Source: Myxococcales bacterium (lineage in GTDB: Bacteria > Myxococcota_A > UBA796 > SXON01). From it: a stretch of 35,474 bases of DNA. Positions 1 to 8,323 of the stretch are shown here, piece by piece (position 1 is the first letter of the stretch; each line of letters starts with the position of its first letter). The DNA is taken from positions 1-35,474 of the forward strand of contig SHYV01000015.1 of the NCBI GenBank assembly GCA_009692605.1, read 5' to 3'. The translations under genes and the position numbers were made by a program. Under the pieces are notes generated by a model that ran no database searches, was not told the DNA's origin, and saw only the letters and a program-made list of their open reading frames with translations.

Positions 1-338
1 TTCAGCTTTGCGGCTACCTTCAAGCGGTCGTACACCCCCTGAGCGTCTCCAAGCGCTCGCGCTGCGTAGGCGCCGTGCAGCAGATCGTCGAAGGTCAGCT
101 CTACCCCGAGCTTTGCCAGATCCTCGTACTTCTTCTCCACGCCCGCCCAGGCCTGGCGCGTGGCGAGCTGCTTGATCTCCGACGAGAGGCGCACGTGCTC
201 CGCATCGCTCACCGCAGCGGAGGACTCGCCGGCGGAGGTCGTGGGCACCCCGAGGGCGGCGTGGGCCAGCCACATCGCGGCTCCGAGGCGGGCGATGGTT
301 CCGGGGGCGGCGAGTGCACGAGAATGGTGGAAGTTCAC
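1..338 (-). CDS. secreted protein of unknown function, C-terminus beyond window
   Basis: An open frame runs from a GTG at 338 to the left edge of the window (112 codons visible), so the C-terminus is missing. The GTG is preceded by GGAG six bases upstream, which decides the start. The N-terminus (MNFHHSRALAA..., then AAMWLAHAALG) looks like a signal peptide. The following segment is Ala- and charge-rich and predicted helical, with phrases such as VEKKYEDLAKLGVELTFDD and HGAYAARALGDAQGVYDRL that suggest a TPR-like or helical-hairpin periplasmic protein. It is the last visible gene of the minus-strand run that starts with tolQ, 34 bases after the preceding stop. I do not recognise a named family. 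Codon use matches its neighbours, so it is very likely a real gene. Confidence 0.6.
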   Translation of the reverse strand, partial: MNFHHSRALAAPGTIARLGAAMWLAHAALGVPTTSAGESSAAVSDAEHVRLSSEIKQLATRQAWAGVEKKYEDLAKLGVELTFDDLLHGAYAARALGDAQGVYDRLKVAAKL

Positions 339-372
339 GGGCCTCTCCGGGCGTTGCAGACTGAACAAACTC

Positions 373-1026
373 CTAACCGTTTTCGGGCCGCGGCGGCTTG
401 TACGACCGAGGGCCGCCCCGGTGGGTGAAAGCCAGATCCACGCCGATGCCCCCGTACAGGCCGGTCGCCCGCAAGGTGTCGACGTAGAGATCGCCCGAGA
501 TGCCGAAACGCAGCTTCGGCCAGTCGTGGAAGACCCGTGCGCCACCGCCGCCGTACAGCTCGAAGGTAGCGGTGCTTGAGCTGAACTCCTCGGCCTGTGC
601 GGCGTAAAAGGTCTGCCGGAAGATGACTCCGGGGCCAAAAGCGTAGCCCCAGCGCTCCCCGAGGGCGTGCTCGACCTTCACCGGCAACGACAGGTCGATC
701 TGCCCATACTGGAGCGTGGGGATCGGCATGATGATGCCTGACACTCCGGGCTGGGTGGCCAGCGACCACCCGTTGGATTCAAGGAACCGGTAGCGCAGGT
801 CGACGCCCAGCCCCAGCGGGTAGATATGCGCTCCGAAGTCTATGTTCTCGCCGATTCCACGTCGGAAGTGGAAGGCGAAGCTGGGGAGCGGGATCGCCAG
901 CGGCGTCTGAAGCACGTTGGGGTCGCGGCTGCCTTGCAGGTCGGCGGAGAACTCGTTGTAGCCGGGGTCCACCGGCACCGCGCCGTCGACCATCGCCAAG
1001 TGCGTACAGCCGAGGAGCAGCAGCAT
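373..1026 (-). CDS. outer-membrane beta-barrel-like putative lipoprotein
   Basis: About 217 residues. The proposed ATG shares its A with the TGA stop of the preceding gene (TGATG), which suggests translational coupling. A GTG four codons upstream (1038) is an alternative. The N-terminus MLLLLGC ends in a lipobox-like LLGC but is very short for a signal peptide. The body alternates hydrophobic, glycine and aromatic residues (for example FAFHFRRGIGENIDFGAHIY, LGVDLRYRFLESNGW, LYGGIGVDLAFTHRGG) as in an outer-membrane beta-barrel of about eight strands. It would sit in the outer membrane. Function is unknown; position in the Tol run is its only context. The frame remains open upstream as far as 1425, but that part is the shadow of the neighbouring gene. 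Confidence 0.6.
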   Translation of the reverse strand: MLLLLGCTHLAMVDGAVPVDPGYNEFSADLQGSRDPNVLQTPLAIPLPSFAFHFRRGIGENIDFGAHIYPLGLGVDLRYRFLESNGWSLATQPGVSGIIMPIPTLQYGQIDLSLPVKVEHALGERWGYAFGPGVIFRQTFYAAQAEEFSSSTATFELYGGGGARVFHDWPKLRFGISGDLYVDTLRATGLYGGIGVDLAFTHRGGPRSYKPPRPENG

Positions 1027-1496
1027 CAGAACGCCCACGCGGTGCGCAAGCCAAGCTCGGCGTCCACGCCCTCGCGGTGACCGAACGCGCCGAGGCGCAG
1101 GCCCACCGTCCATGTCTCCACCGGGGAGTCCCACCCGCGCAGCACCCCATCCAAGCCCACGGTCGCCCTCCCGCCCTGCAGCGAGGTGAGCACCTCGAGA
1201 TCGCCGATTTGGGTGGCGGCGAGGGTGACGGCAGGGCCGGCCCCGACCACAAAGCGGAAGCGGTCCCCGGGCGGGCCGAGGTGGGCCTCGGCGAGGATTG
1301 AGGCGCGGCCCCGGACAGTGTGGATCGCGATCAGTCCGTTTGCTTCGCCGCGGGAGGTCACGTCGGCCTCCACCATGACGGCGGCAACGCCCGCCCTCCA
1401 GCCTGCCCCGACGCCGGCCATCCACGCCGCTTCGTGCCGGCCGGCCGAGGAGCGGACCAGCGCCTCGTCGATGGACGCGGCGATGACTACCGGCAT
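1026..1496 (-). CDS. small beta-strand-rich envelope protein, unknown function
   Basis: 156 residues from the ATG at 1496, which lies 16 bases after the metalloprotease stop. The open frame extends further upstream, but that part overlaps the metalloprotease in another frame. The sequence is built of alternating short beta strands (GWRAGVAAVMVEADVTS, RASILAEAHLGPP, RFRFVVGAGPAV, TWTVGLRLGAFG) and ends in Phe (TAWAF), a common terminal residue of outer-membrane barrels. No obvious signal peptide follows the chosen start, which is a weakness: either export uses an unrecognised signal or the start is wrong. It may pair with the next gene, with which it shares one base. No family recognised. Confidence 0.5.
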   Translation of the reverse strand: MPVVIAASIDEALVRSSAGRHEAAWMAGVGAGWRAGVAAVMVEADVTSRGEANGLIAIHTVRGRASILAEAHLGPPGDRFRFVVGAGPAVTLAATQIGDLEVLTSLQGGRATVGLDGVLRGWDSPVETWTVGLRLGAFGHREGVDAELGLRTAWAF

Positions 1497-1512
1497 TGGA
1501 TGGCTCGGTAGC

Positions 1513-2625
1513 TCATTCCATCGGACCGGTTGGGCAGGTGGTGGCGAGCAGCGCGAACCGAGCCTCGGCGCTCGCGCACGCGACCTCTCCGAGGCCGGCG
1601 TCGGTGGCAGACTGCAAGAGCGCCTGCAGGTAGGCGGTGCCCTCGACATCCGAGGCCCTCGAAGGGGCCCAGCGCGCGATGGCGTCCAGCACGATTGCGT
1701 AGGCGGTGTCAGGGTCGCTCGCCACTCGAAGGTCCCAGGCGAACGAGGCGTAGACCGTGCCAAGCGGGTAGGGGTCGTCAAGCAGGGGCTCGAGGCGGTT
1801 CGCCGGCAGCATGTCCTCGGTCAGCACGGCGTGGTCGTCGTCGACGCGGCGTTCGGGCATCTCGATCGAGGCGTCGATGAACGAGGGGTCGTCGAGCAGC
1901 AGGGTCGCTTGCGTATCGGCGAAGCCCTCATGCAGGCTCGCTTGCCAGTAGTACGACTCCTCGGCGGGATCGGTCGCCAGCGGGGCGGAGAACGGATCGC
2001 CGGTGGTGAGCAGGTGGAAGATCGCGTGCCCGAACTCGTGGATCAGCGCGCCCTGGTTCGCGAGGAGGGGGACATCGCGGTCGCCGCCGTCGGGCAGCAG
2101 CAGGAAGGTGTTGCTGCCGGTCGCGTAGGCGGCGTTGTCAGCGGGTGTGATCTCGATGAGCGGGTTCACCGCCGGATTCCATGCGGCGTCCATCGGGAAC
2201 ATCGGGCCGGTGTCAACGCCGCGCGCCTCTACCTCCGCGCGCGCCGCGGCGAGGTTTGCGTAGAAGGTGTAGAGCAGCAGACCATCTTCGTCGAGGGGCA
2301 CCGCGACCGACTCGCCGGTCCCCATGTTGTCCTCGTCAAGGTCCATGACGACGGCGTGAACGGTGAGCTTTACCCCGCCGGTGTAGACCCACCCGCCGTC
2401 CGCTCTGGACGCGATCCGGCCGCCGTACGTGACGGCCCCCAGCTCACCGGTCATGTGGATCGCGTCATCCAGCTCGGGGACCTCGCGCACGCCGATGCTG
2501 TAGGCGCCGTCGTCCGCGCGAACCCAGGTGAGCAGGTGATCGGTCTGGATGGACGAGCAGGCCGAGAGCACGAGCATCGGCGAGCCGAGCCAGGTGCGGC
2601 GGCCCCGGACGAGTCGGCGAGTCAC
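1513..2625 (-). CDS. putative zinc metalloprotease lipoprotein (gluzincin type)
   Basis: 370 residues from a GTG that overlaps the tolB stop (GTGA). The N-terminus (MTRRLVRGRRTWLGSPMLVL, then SAC) is a clear lipoprotein signal with Cys23. HEFGH at residues 196-200 is a zinc-binding HExxH motif, and HEGFAD at 232-237, about 33 residues later, supplies the third ligand (Glu233) in the Glu-x-x-Asp context of gluzincins such as the M4 and M36 families. The substrate is unknown. It occupies the operon position where pal normally follows tolB, so it may act on envelope or peptidoglycan-associated proteins; that is inference from position only. The fold assignment rests on the two motifs and their spacing. 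Confidence 0.72.
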   Translation of the reverse strand: MTRRLVRGRRTWLGSPMLVLSACSSIQTDHLLTWVRADDGAYSIGVREVPELDDAIHMTGELGAVTYGGRIASRADGGWVYTGGVKLTVHAVVMDLDEDNMGTGESVAVPLDEDGLLLYTFYANLAAARAEVEARGVDTGPMFPMDAAWNPAVNPLIEITPADNAAYATGSNTFLLLPDGGDRDVPLLANQGALIHEFGHAIFHLLTTGDPFSAPLATDPAEESYYWQASLHEGFADTQATLLLDDPSFIDASIEMPERRVDDDHAVLTEDMLPANRLEPLLDDPYPLGTVYASFAWDLRVASDPDTAYAIVLDAIARWAPSRASDVEGTAYLQALLQSATDAGLGEVACASAEARFALLATTCPTGPME

Positions 2626-4016
2626 CAACTTAAGTGAGGCGACCAGCTCGGGTTGGAGTAGCCGCCTCCGCCCGAGGTGATCTGCGCCTGAAAGTCGCCG
2701 TCCGCCGACGCGATCCAGATGTGGCCCGCGCCCGACCGGGTCGAGCTGAAGGCGATGTAGTCGCCATCGGGGCTCCAGCTCGGGTCTTCGTTGTCGCCCT
2801 GACCTTGCGTGACCCGCACGACGCCGGTGCCGTCGGTCTTGACGGTGAAGATGTCGAAGTTGCCGTCCCGCCCGACGAACGCGATGCGATCCCCGAGCGG
2901 CGACCACGCGGGTGAGGTGTTGTTCGGGCCCTGGAAGCTCACGCGATGGGCCCCTGAGCCGTCTTTGTTCATCACGTAGATCTGCGGCCCGCCGGAGCGC
3001 TCCGAGACGAACGCGATCTTCGACCCGTCGGGCGACCAGGAGGGCGAGACGTCGATCCCGGGCGAAGCGGTGAGCCGGCCGATCGCGGCGCCGCTGGCCG
3101 CGTCGATGGTGAAGATCTCGCTGTCGCTCCCGACCGTCTGGGTGAGCGCGAGCGTGGCTCCGCCGGGCGCGAACGCACCGCCGGTGTTGATGCCTGCCTT
3201 GGCTGCGACGCGCCGGATCTGGCCCTTGCCGAGGTCCGCCACGTACAGGTCCGGGTTCCCCGCCGCGTAGCCCGTGTAGGCGATGGCCGATCCGGTCGGC
3301 GACCAGCGCGGGTTTAGGTTGATACTGCCGTTCTTAGTGATGGAGCGGCGGCCGTACCCGTCGGCGTCGCAGAGGTAGATCTCCTTGTTTTCGCCGAAGC
3401 GGCCGGAGAACGCGAAGCGGGTGTCGAAGAAGCCCTTCCGGCCGGTGACCGCGAAGAGGATCGCGTTGGCTACACGGTGAGCGAGGGCCCGGGTGGACGT
3501 GCTGCCGGCCGAGAAGCTCTTGGCGTCGAGCTTGGTCGCGCCGTTGACGTCGTAGATCCAGACCTGAGTGTCGAGGTTCGATCCGTTCGCGGTCGTGACG
3601 GTCTTGGCGAGGGCGGACGCGCCGGAGGGACGCCACGCCGCAAAGTCGAACTGTCCGGGCTCTACCCCCGCATCTGCAGGCTCGAGGGAGACATTGGGGT
3701 CCAGCACGGTGAAGAAGCCGGTGAGCTCCAGATCGCGCTTGACCACGTTCCAGAAGTCTTGCGCCTGAGGCGCGCCGCCCTTGGGGTAGGGGAGGCCGAT
3801 GGGGATGGCGTTCTGTCCAGGTTTGCCGATGTCAATCCCGATGTTGACCGGGCCATCTCCGGCGATGGCGGGCTGACGGAGGGCCTGGGTCGCGGCGAAG
3901 CAGGAGCCGAGCAGCGCGATCAGGGCGAGCGCGCGCGGGGGCACACGGCGGGGCACGGGGGGGGGTACGCGGGGGGGTACTCGGGGGGCCGAGCGGGGTG
4001 GGGTGCGCGGGAACAT
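2622..4016 (-). CDS. tolB: Tol-Pal system beta-propeller protein TolB
   Basis: 464 residues from the ATG at 4016; a TTG at 4028 is an alternative. A periplasmic component of the Tol trans-envelope machine that normally binds Pal. After a Pro/Arg-rich N-terminus (RVPPRVPPPVPRRVPPR) and a hydrophobic segment (ALALIALLGS), a TolB N-terminal domain is followed by a propeller with repeated motifs: NPRWSPTGSAIAYTG, SPSWSPDGSKIAFVSERSG, SPAWSPLGDRIAFVG, DPSWSPDGDYIAFSSTRSG, ending in NPSWSPHLSW. The Pro/Arg N-terminus is encoded by G/C homopolymers, including nine consecutive G at 3957-3965 on the plus strand, which is unusual and could be slippage-prone. It lies 15 bases after the tolA-like stop and is coupled to the metalloprotease gene downstream. 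Confidence 0.92.
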   Translation of the reverse strand: MFPRTPPRSAPRVPPRVPPPVPRRVPPRALALIALLGSCFAATQALRQPAIAGDGPVNIGIDIGKPGQNAIPIGLPYPKGGAPQAQDFWNVVKRDLELTGFFTVLDPNVSLEPADAGVEPGQFDFAAWRPSGASALAKTVTTANGSNLDTQVWIYDVNGATKLDAKSFSAGSTSTRALAHRVANAILFAVTGRKGFFDTRFAFSGRFGENKEIYLCDADGYGRRSITKNGSINLNPRWSPTGSAIAYTGYAAGNPDLYVADLGKGQIRRVAAKAGINTGGAFAPGGATLALTQTVGSDSEIFTIDAASGAAIGRLTASPGIDVSPSWSPDGSKIAFVSERSGGPQIYVMNKDGSGAHRVSFQGPNNTSPAWSPLGDRIAFVGRDGNFDIFTVKTDGTGVVRVTQGQGDNEDPSWSPDGDYIAFSSTRSGAGHIWIASADGDFQAQITSGGGGYSNPSWSPHLSW

Positions 4017-4031
4017 GGAGACTCGCAACTA

Positions 4032-4775
4032 TTAGGCTTCAGAGCATGAAAATGTGGTCACGCCGACCACGCCATTCGAAAACTTGGCCGGCGGCGGGGG
4101 CAGGTTGGTGGTCTGCTGTACTGCGCGAAGCGCGGATTGATCGAGGGAGCCGTTCCCGCTGCTGGTCCCGACCGAGGGGTCCCCGGACAGCGAACCATCG
4201 GCGTTCATCGGCACCTTGATGACCACGGTGAGCTTCTGGTTGGCCTGGCAGATGGACAGCAGCGGGTGCCAGTTCGGGGTCACTCGCTCCTTCATCTTCT
4301 TGATCCACCGGGCTGTCTCCGGGTCGTTGATCCCGCCCGACGCCTCACCGCCGTCCCCGGATCCGGTCGGGTCGCTCGCCTGCCGGTTCTGGGTGCCGAT
4401 GGGCGCCGAGAGGTCCTTCAAGAGCTGCTCGCGCTTCATGTCGTCCATGATCTTCTGCCGCTGCAGATCGGCGTCGGCCTGCCCCTTGACCGGCGGCGCG
4501 TCCGGCGTCCGGAACGCCATGTCGCTCTGGTTCGGCGGGGGCGGCTCGGCGACGGCGTCGGAGCCCCGCACAGCGTCCGCGGTACGGGACGCCTTCTGCA
4601 CCATGCGCGAGTCCGACTTCGGTGGCCCCGACATCGAGATCTCCATCACGTCCTCGGGCTTGAACATCGGCTCCGATGGCCCGCTGATCATGTTGGCGAC
4701 CCAGATCATCAGCGCCGCGAACACGTGCGCCATGAGGGCGACGGGCCACTCGAGGAGCAGCGCCGGGATCTTCAT
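4032..4775 (-). CDS. tolA: TolA/TonB-like energy-transducing envelope protein
   Basis: 247 residues. One N-terminal membrane segment (about residues 10-31) anchors it in the inner membrane. Next come a Pro- and charge-rich linker and a helical stretch (ADLQRQKIMDDMKREQLLKD). A C-terminal TonB/TolA-type domain from about residue 155 (ARWIKKMKERVTPNWHP, LTVVIKVPMNADGSL, LDQSALRAVQQTTNLPPPP) completes it. Cys176 and Cys244 could form the disulfide seen in many TolA C-terminal domains. It is shorter than E. coli TolA, which has a long helical domain. The ATG overlaps the tolR stop by four bases. Its role is to link the TolQR motor to TolB in the periplasm. The name is given by position and architecture; a TonB-like label would be equally fair. 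Confidence 0.85.
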   Translation of the reverse strand: MKIPALLLEWPVALMAHVFAALMIWVANMISGPSEPMFKPEDVMEISMSGPPKSDSRMVQKASRTADAVRGSDAVAEPPPPNQSDMAFRTPDAPPVKGQADADLQRQKIMDDMKREQLLKDLSAPIGTQNRQASDPTGSGDGGEASGGINDPETARWIKKMKERVTPNWHPLLSICQANQKLTVVIKVPMNADGSLSGDPSVGTSSGNGSLDQSALRAVQQTTNLPPPPAKFSNGVVGVTTFSCSEA

Positions 4776-5230
4776 CCCCCGCCCCCCGGCGCCGGTCCGC
4801 CGAGCCCACCGCCCACCGGCCCTGGCTGCGTCACGAGGCCCACCTTCGCCACGCCGGAGGCCTTCGCGACCGCGAGCAGCTGCAGGACCTTCTCGTACGG
4901 GAGTTTTCCATCTGCCCTTACGAACACCTGTTGGTCCGGATTTGCTGCCGCGATCGCGGTCAGCTTCAGCTTCATCTCGTCAAAGGTTAGTTTTGTGTCG
5001 TTGATGTAGTACGCTTCTTCCGCCGTGACGGACAGTACGAGCTGCTCATCGTCGTCCGGCTGCAGCGGCGGCGCGTCCGCTCGGGGCAGCTCCATCGCCA
5101 CCCCCGTCGTCATCAGCGGCGCGGTCACCATGAAGATGATCAGCAGGACCAGCATGACGTCCACGAAGGGCGTCACGTTGATCTCCGCCATCATGCCGCC
5201 ACCGCCGTGGGAAGGCCCGCTCATGCCCAT
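4772..5230 (-). CDS. tolR: TolR/ExbD biopolymer transport protein
   Basis: 152 residues, the usual length for TolR/ExbD. It has a single N-terminal membrane helix (about residues 18-40, [20 protein letters not shown]) carrying Asp24, the membrane aspartate that takes part in proton translocation in this family. A periplasmic domain follows, containing [20 protein letters not shown], typical of ExbD/TolR. The C-terminus is Gly/Pro-rich. It lies 12 bases after tolQ and overlaps the tolA-like gene by four bases, so the four tol genes form one operon. Confidence 0.93.
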   Translation of the reverse strand: MGMSGPSHGGGGMMAEINVTPFVDVMLVLLIIFMVTAPLMTTGVAMELPRADAPPLQPDDDEQLVLSVTAEEAYYINDTKLTFDEMKLKLTAIAAANPDQQVFVRADGKLPYEKVLQLLAVAKASGVAKVGLVTQPGPVGGGLGGPAPGGGG

Positions 5231-5242
5231 CGCGGCGCTCCC

Positions 5243-5989
5243 CTACCGCCGGCCGGCTTGCGCCGACTGCTGCGAGTAGTGCCGCTTGACGATGTTCAGG
5301 AAGTCCGCGGAGAACGCATCGACTTCGGATGCGATGTTGCGGATCGAGCTGTTGAAGTAGTTGAACGCCATGCTGGCCGGGATGGCCGCGAGCAGCCCGA
5401 CTGCAGTGGCGACCAGCGCGTGCGAGATGTCCGGACCGACGGTCTGGATGCTGGCCTGCCCGGTGATGCCGATCTTCTGGAACGCGCGCAGGATGCCCCA
5501 GACGGTGCCGAACAGTCCGATGAACGGCCCCGTGCTCGCCGTGGTGGCCAGGAACGCGTTCATGCGCTCGAGCTTGTTGAGCTCTACCTGCGCGGTCCGC
5601 CGCAGCGCGCGCTCGACGTTCTCGGTGAGCCCGAGGTCCATCGCGCCGCTCTGGTCCTGCTGCGTCAGCTTAGCTAGCTCGACGTAGCCGGCCTTGAAGA
5701 CCGCGGCGGTGGGGGAGCGAGGGAACCGCCCGGCCGCCTGATAGGCATTCTCGAGCGCCGTCGCTTTCCAGAACATGTCGACAAAGCGCGCGCTCTGCCA
5801 TGCCGCGCCGCGCACGGTGATGAACTTATTTAGGATGATCGCCCAACATGTGACCGACATCAGCACGAGGAGCAGCAGCACCATCTGCACGATGATGTCG
5901 GCGTCGGACAGGAGGGAGAGCATGGACGCGTCGGCTGCAGTTGGCGCTGCGCCGATGGTCGCGAGGTAGACGGTGAGTGCGGAGTCCAT
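5243..5989 (-). CDS. tolQ: TolQ/ExbB proton-channel protein
   Basis: 248 residues from the ATG at 5989, chosen because upstream sequence in the frame is compositionally different and the protein then has normal TolQ length. Three membrane segments are visible: about 31-52 ([20 protein letters not shown]), 145-170 and 188-210. The conserved proton-channel signatures are present: [18 protein letters not shown] (from residue 149) and [18 protein letters not shown] (from 188). It forms the inner-membrane motor with TolR and uses proton motive force to drive TolA. It is the first gene of the operon; a TACAGG -10-like hexamer lies 14 bases before the start with no good ribosome-binding site. Confidence 0.93.
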   Translation of the reverse strand: MDSALTVYLATIGAAPTAADASMLSLLSDADIIVQMVLLLLVLMSVTCWAIILNKFITVRGAAWQSARFVDMFWKATALENAYQAAGRFPRSPTAAVFKAGYVELAKLTQQDQSGAMDLGLTENVERALRRTAQVELNKLERMNAFLATTASTGPFIGLFGTVWGILRAFQKIGITGQASIQTVGPDISHALVATAVGLLAAIPASMAFNYFNSSIRNIASEVDAFSADFLNIVKRHYSQQSAQAGRR

Positions 5990-6025
5990 GGTGTGCCCGC
6001 GGCCCTGTAACGTGGAGGCGGGGCG

Positions 6026-6270
6026 ATGATGTCGGCTTTTGGGGGTCCGGGCAGGATGGGCGGGGACATCACGGGCGACGGGATTCCCGACCTCGTGCTC
6101 GCCGGGCTCACGTGCGCTGCCGAGTAGGATGACCCGACGACCCGTCGGGCAGCTTCGCCGGCTGGTCATTGTCCGCTGCTGGGGACATCAACGGTGAGGG
6201 CGTAGACGACATGCTCGTCGGCGGCCCCGCGTGGTCGGATGGCACGACGGCTCCCGGGGCGGTTTGACCT
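6026..6270 (+). pseudogene. decayed FG-GAP (integrin-alpha-like propeller) fragment
   Basis: Two FG-GAP half-repeats lie in different frames. From 6026 the frame reads MMSAFGGPGRMGGDITGDG, then IPDLVLAG, and stops at TAG 6125-6127. From 6133 another frame reads DDPSGSFAGWSLSAAGDING, then EGVDDMLVGGPAW, and ends in GAV plus TGA at 6268-6270. Both match the calcium-binding D-x-N-G-D-G-x-D-D-L pattern with the spacing usual for FG-GAP repeats of large surface proteins in this lineage. No single frame spans both and the rest of a propeller is absent, so this is a truncated and frameshifted relic upstream of tolQ. Confidence 0.6.
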
Positions 6271-6562
6271 TTAGATCAACAGCGCGTCCGCCTGAATACC
6301 GTCCAGCGGGATGTCCGCTCCGGCGACCAGCAGGTCGGGGCTCACGACGACGTAGGCCCCGCGCCAGGTGTCGGCCGCGCTCTGGCTGATCGTCAGGAAG
6401 ATGATCCGGTCCTCCGCGCACCAACCTGCGCTGACCCCGTCCAGTAGCGATGTGTAGGTCTCGCCGTTGATGAGCCAGCTGGTGGTCGCGGTTCCACCGC
6501 CGTAGACATCACCGTTCGGGCTGAATCTTCTGGGACGTACAGGCGGCGAGGAGGAGGAGCAT
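6271..6562 (-). pseudogene. frameshifted small lipoprotein
   Basis: From the ATG at 6562 the frame reads MLLLLAACTSQKIQPER and then stops; MLLLLAAC is a short lipoprotein signal. One base later, a different frame carries a plausible mature part (SPNGDVYGGGTATTSW, then INGETYTSLLDGVSAGWCAED, ending GAYVVVSPDLLVAGADIPLD and QADALLI) down to the stop at 6271. A single-base indel near 6520-6530 would join signal and body into a protein of about 95 residues. The GAYVV...ADALLI phrase resembles the variable end of FG-GAP repeats, so it may derive from the same family as the adjacent plus-strand relic. A sequencing error is possible. Confidence 0.45.
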
Positions 6563-6620
6563 GGGCAGGCGCGTATCCCACCGGCCGGGCGGTGATTACA
6601 GCACCCGTCCCGGAGCTCCC

Positions 6621-7649
6621 ATGCCCTCATCCGACACGCCCCTGAACGCGATCATCGCCACAGTGCCGCTAGGCTCCCAGTGGCCGACGCTCGACCCGTT
6701 CTTGTTCTGCGCGCACCACGACGATGCCTACCCCGCGGGCAACGCCCAGCTTGGACCCGCCGCTTCGCTCGCCGGCCGAACCATGGGTCAGGACTTCGAG
6801 GGCAGGGACGGCTGGCGGATGTACCATGGGGACGCTGTGCCCGGCTTTCCGCAGCACCCCCACCGCGGGTTCGAGACCGTGACGATCGTACGAACCGGCC
6901 GCATCGACCACTCCGACTCACTTGGAGCCACCGCGCGCTTCGGGGGCGGCGACGTGCAGTGGCTGACCGCAGGCAAGGGGATCTCGCACTGCGAGATGTT
7001 CCCGCTCCTCGACAGTGTCGGGCCAAACCCTGCAGAGCTCTTCCAGATTTGGCTCAACCTGCCGCGGCGCAACAAGATGGTGGAGCCGCACTTCACCATG
7101 TTCTGGCACGAGAAAATCCCTGTCGTGCGCGTGGAGGACCCTGCAGGGAGGTCCACGGAGATCACGGTGATCGCGGGCGGCTTTGGAGGGGCATTCCCGT
7201 TGCCATGCCCGCCTGACTCCTGGGCGGCACAAGCGGGGAGCGACGTCGCGATCTGGACCGTCCGGATGGAGGCGGGAGCGCGGTTCACCCTCGGGGCGGC
7301 GCCGGGGACCACCCGGATCCTGTACTTCTTCGCTGGGATGACCCTCACCGTGGCGGGCCGCGCCGTTCCGGTGCGCACCGGGGTCCAGCTGCGGGCGGAC
7401 ATCGCGGTCGATCTGGAGAACGGTGGAGCGCCGGGCGAGTGGATGCTCCTGCAGGGCCGCCCGATCGGCGAGCCGGTGGTGCAGCATGGGCCGTTCGTCA
7501 TGAACACCCAGACCGAGATCCACGAGGCGTTCGCGGACTACCGACGCACGAAGTTCGGGGGTTGGCCCTGGCCCAGCGACGAGCCGGTGCACCCGAGGGA
7601 GCAAGGGCGCTTTGCGCGTCATCCGGATGGCAGGAGCGAGGCGCCGTAG
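6621..7649 (+). CDS. pirin family protein (cupin)
   Basis: 342 residues from the ATG at 6621, preceded by GGAG at suitable spacing; the frame is open to 6561 but without another signal. Pirin signature motifs are present: HPHRGFETVTIVRTG and GDVQWLTAGKGISHCEMF, containing the His/His and His/Glu residues that bind the metal in pirins. The C-terminal half contains the second cupin domain (FTLGAAPGTTRILYFFAG, then MTLTVAG and GPFVMNT). Pirins are iron-binding cytoplasmic proteins; bacterial members include quercetin dioxygenases and regulators of metabolic enzymes. It converges with eutL with only eight bases between the stops. Nothing in the sequence links it to ethanolamine metabolism. Confidence 0.88.
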   Translation: MPSSDTPLNAIIATVPLGSQWPTLDPFLFCAHHDDAYPAGNAQLGPAASLAGRTMGQDFEGRDGWRMYHGDAVPGFPQHPHRGFETVTIVRTGRIDHSDSLGATARFGGGDVQWLTAGKGISHCEMFPLLDSVGPNPAELFQIWLNLPRRNKMVEPHFTMFWHEKIPVVRVEDPAGRSTEITVIAGGFGGAFPLPCPPDSWAAQAGSDVAIWTVRMEAGARFTLGAAPGTTRILYFFAGMTLTVAGRAVPVRTGVQLRADIAVDLENGGAPGEWMLLQGRPIGEPVVQHGPFVMNTQTEIHEAFADYRRTKFGGWPWPSDEPVHPREQGRFARHPDGRSEAP

Positions 7650-7657
7650 ACGCGCCT

Positions 7658-8323
7658 TTAGATCAGGTTTCGATCCCAAGCGCTCCGGCCAACCTCGACC
7701 ACCGCTGCGGCGTAGGCCTCCGCCGCAGCCTGACACTCGGTCAGCTCGCCCGACAACCATGCGGCTGCAAAGTTTGTCTCGGTGGGAGGCGTGAAGATCC
7801 GCGCGGCCCGCACGTCGGCAGCCTTCAGGGCGGCGTCGAGGCCGATCGTGTGCTCCATCGGAGGCGCGACCAGATAGGCCATCGACTGCCCGACGCTCAA
7901 CCCGGACTGTGCGGACAGGTAACGACCGAGCGAAGCGACGACGTGCGGAAACACGGTGATCGTGCCGGCGTCGTTGGCGGTGTAAAAGCAGGCGTCGTGC
8001 TCAAGGCAGCGGATGAGCGCGTGCAGGCCCGCGTCCACATCGGCCATGTCGGCGCCGGCGATGACCCCGAGGATTTCACCCGAGAGAGCGCCGGACGCGT
8101 GCGCGGAACCGGCGTAGAACGACTTGGCGAACACCACATCCACCCGGGCGTGCTTGGTCGCCTCGTCGAGCGCGACATAGGTGGGATCGTCCTGATCGAC
8201 CGTGACCAGGCCGAGCGCGTAGTGGCGCTTGGGGTCGGCGCCGTACGCGGCGAGCAGGGCCGGGTCAGCGCCGGGCAACCTGCGAACAGAGAGCACACGG
8301 GGGACAATGCGGTCGAGGATCAC
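7658..8323 (-). CDS. eutL: EutL-like microcompartment shell protein (tandem BMC)
   Basis: 221 residues; the E. coli protein is about 219. Recognised from EutL signatures in order: LGLVTVDQDDPTYVALDEAT, VVFAKSFYAGSAHASG, GLSVGQSMAYLVAPPMEHTI, GLDAALKAADV and PPTETNFAAAWLSG. EutL is a tandem BMC-domain protein that forms pseudo-hexameric trimers with a gated central pore in the ethanolamine-utilisation microcompartment shell. The GTG start overlaps the eutC stop (GTGA), so it is translated with the lyase genes. The gene order eutB-eutC-eutL is the same as in enteric eut operons. No BMC-H hexamer or EutN pentamer gene is in the window, so whether it builds a shell depends on genes elsewhere. Confidence 0.93.
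   Translation of the reverse strand: MILDRIVPRVLSVRRLPGADPALLAAYGADPKRHYALGLVTVDQDDPTYVALDEATKHARVDVVFAKSFYAGSAHASGALSGEILGVIAGADMADVDAGLHALIRCLEHDACFYTANDAGTITVFPHVVASLGRYLSAQSGLSVGQSMAYLVAPPMEHTIGLDAALKAADVRAARIFTPPTETNFAAAWLSGELTECQAAAEAYAAAVVEVGRSAWDRNLI

Noticed and set aside
1186-2637. 483-codon plus-strand frame
   Set aside because: Antisense shadow of the metalloprotease and the following gene; low-complexity composition (RVGRVVEQ style) and no family signature.
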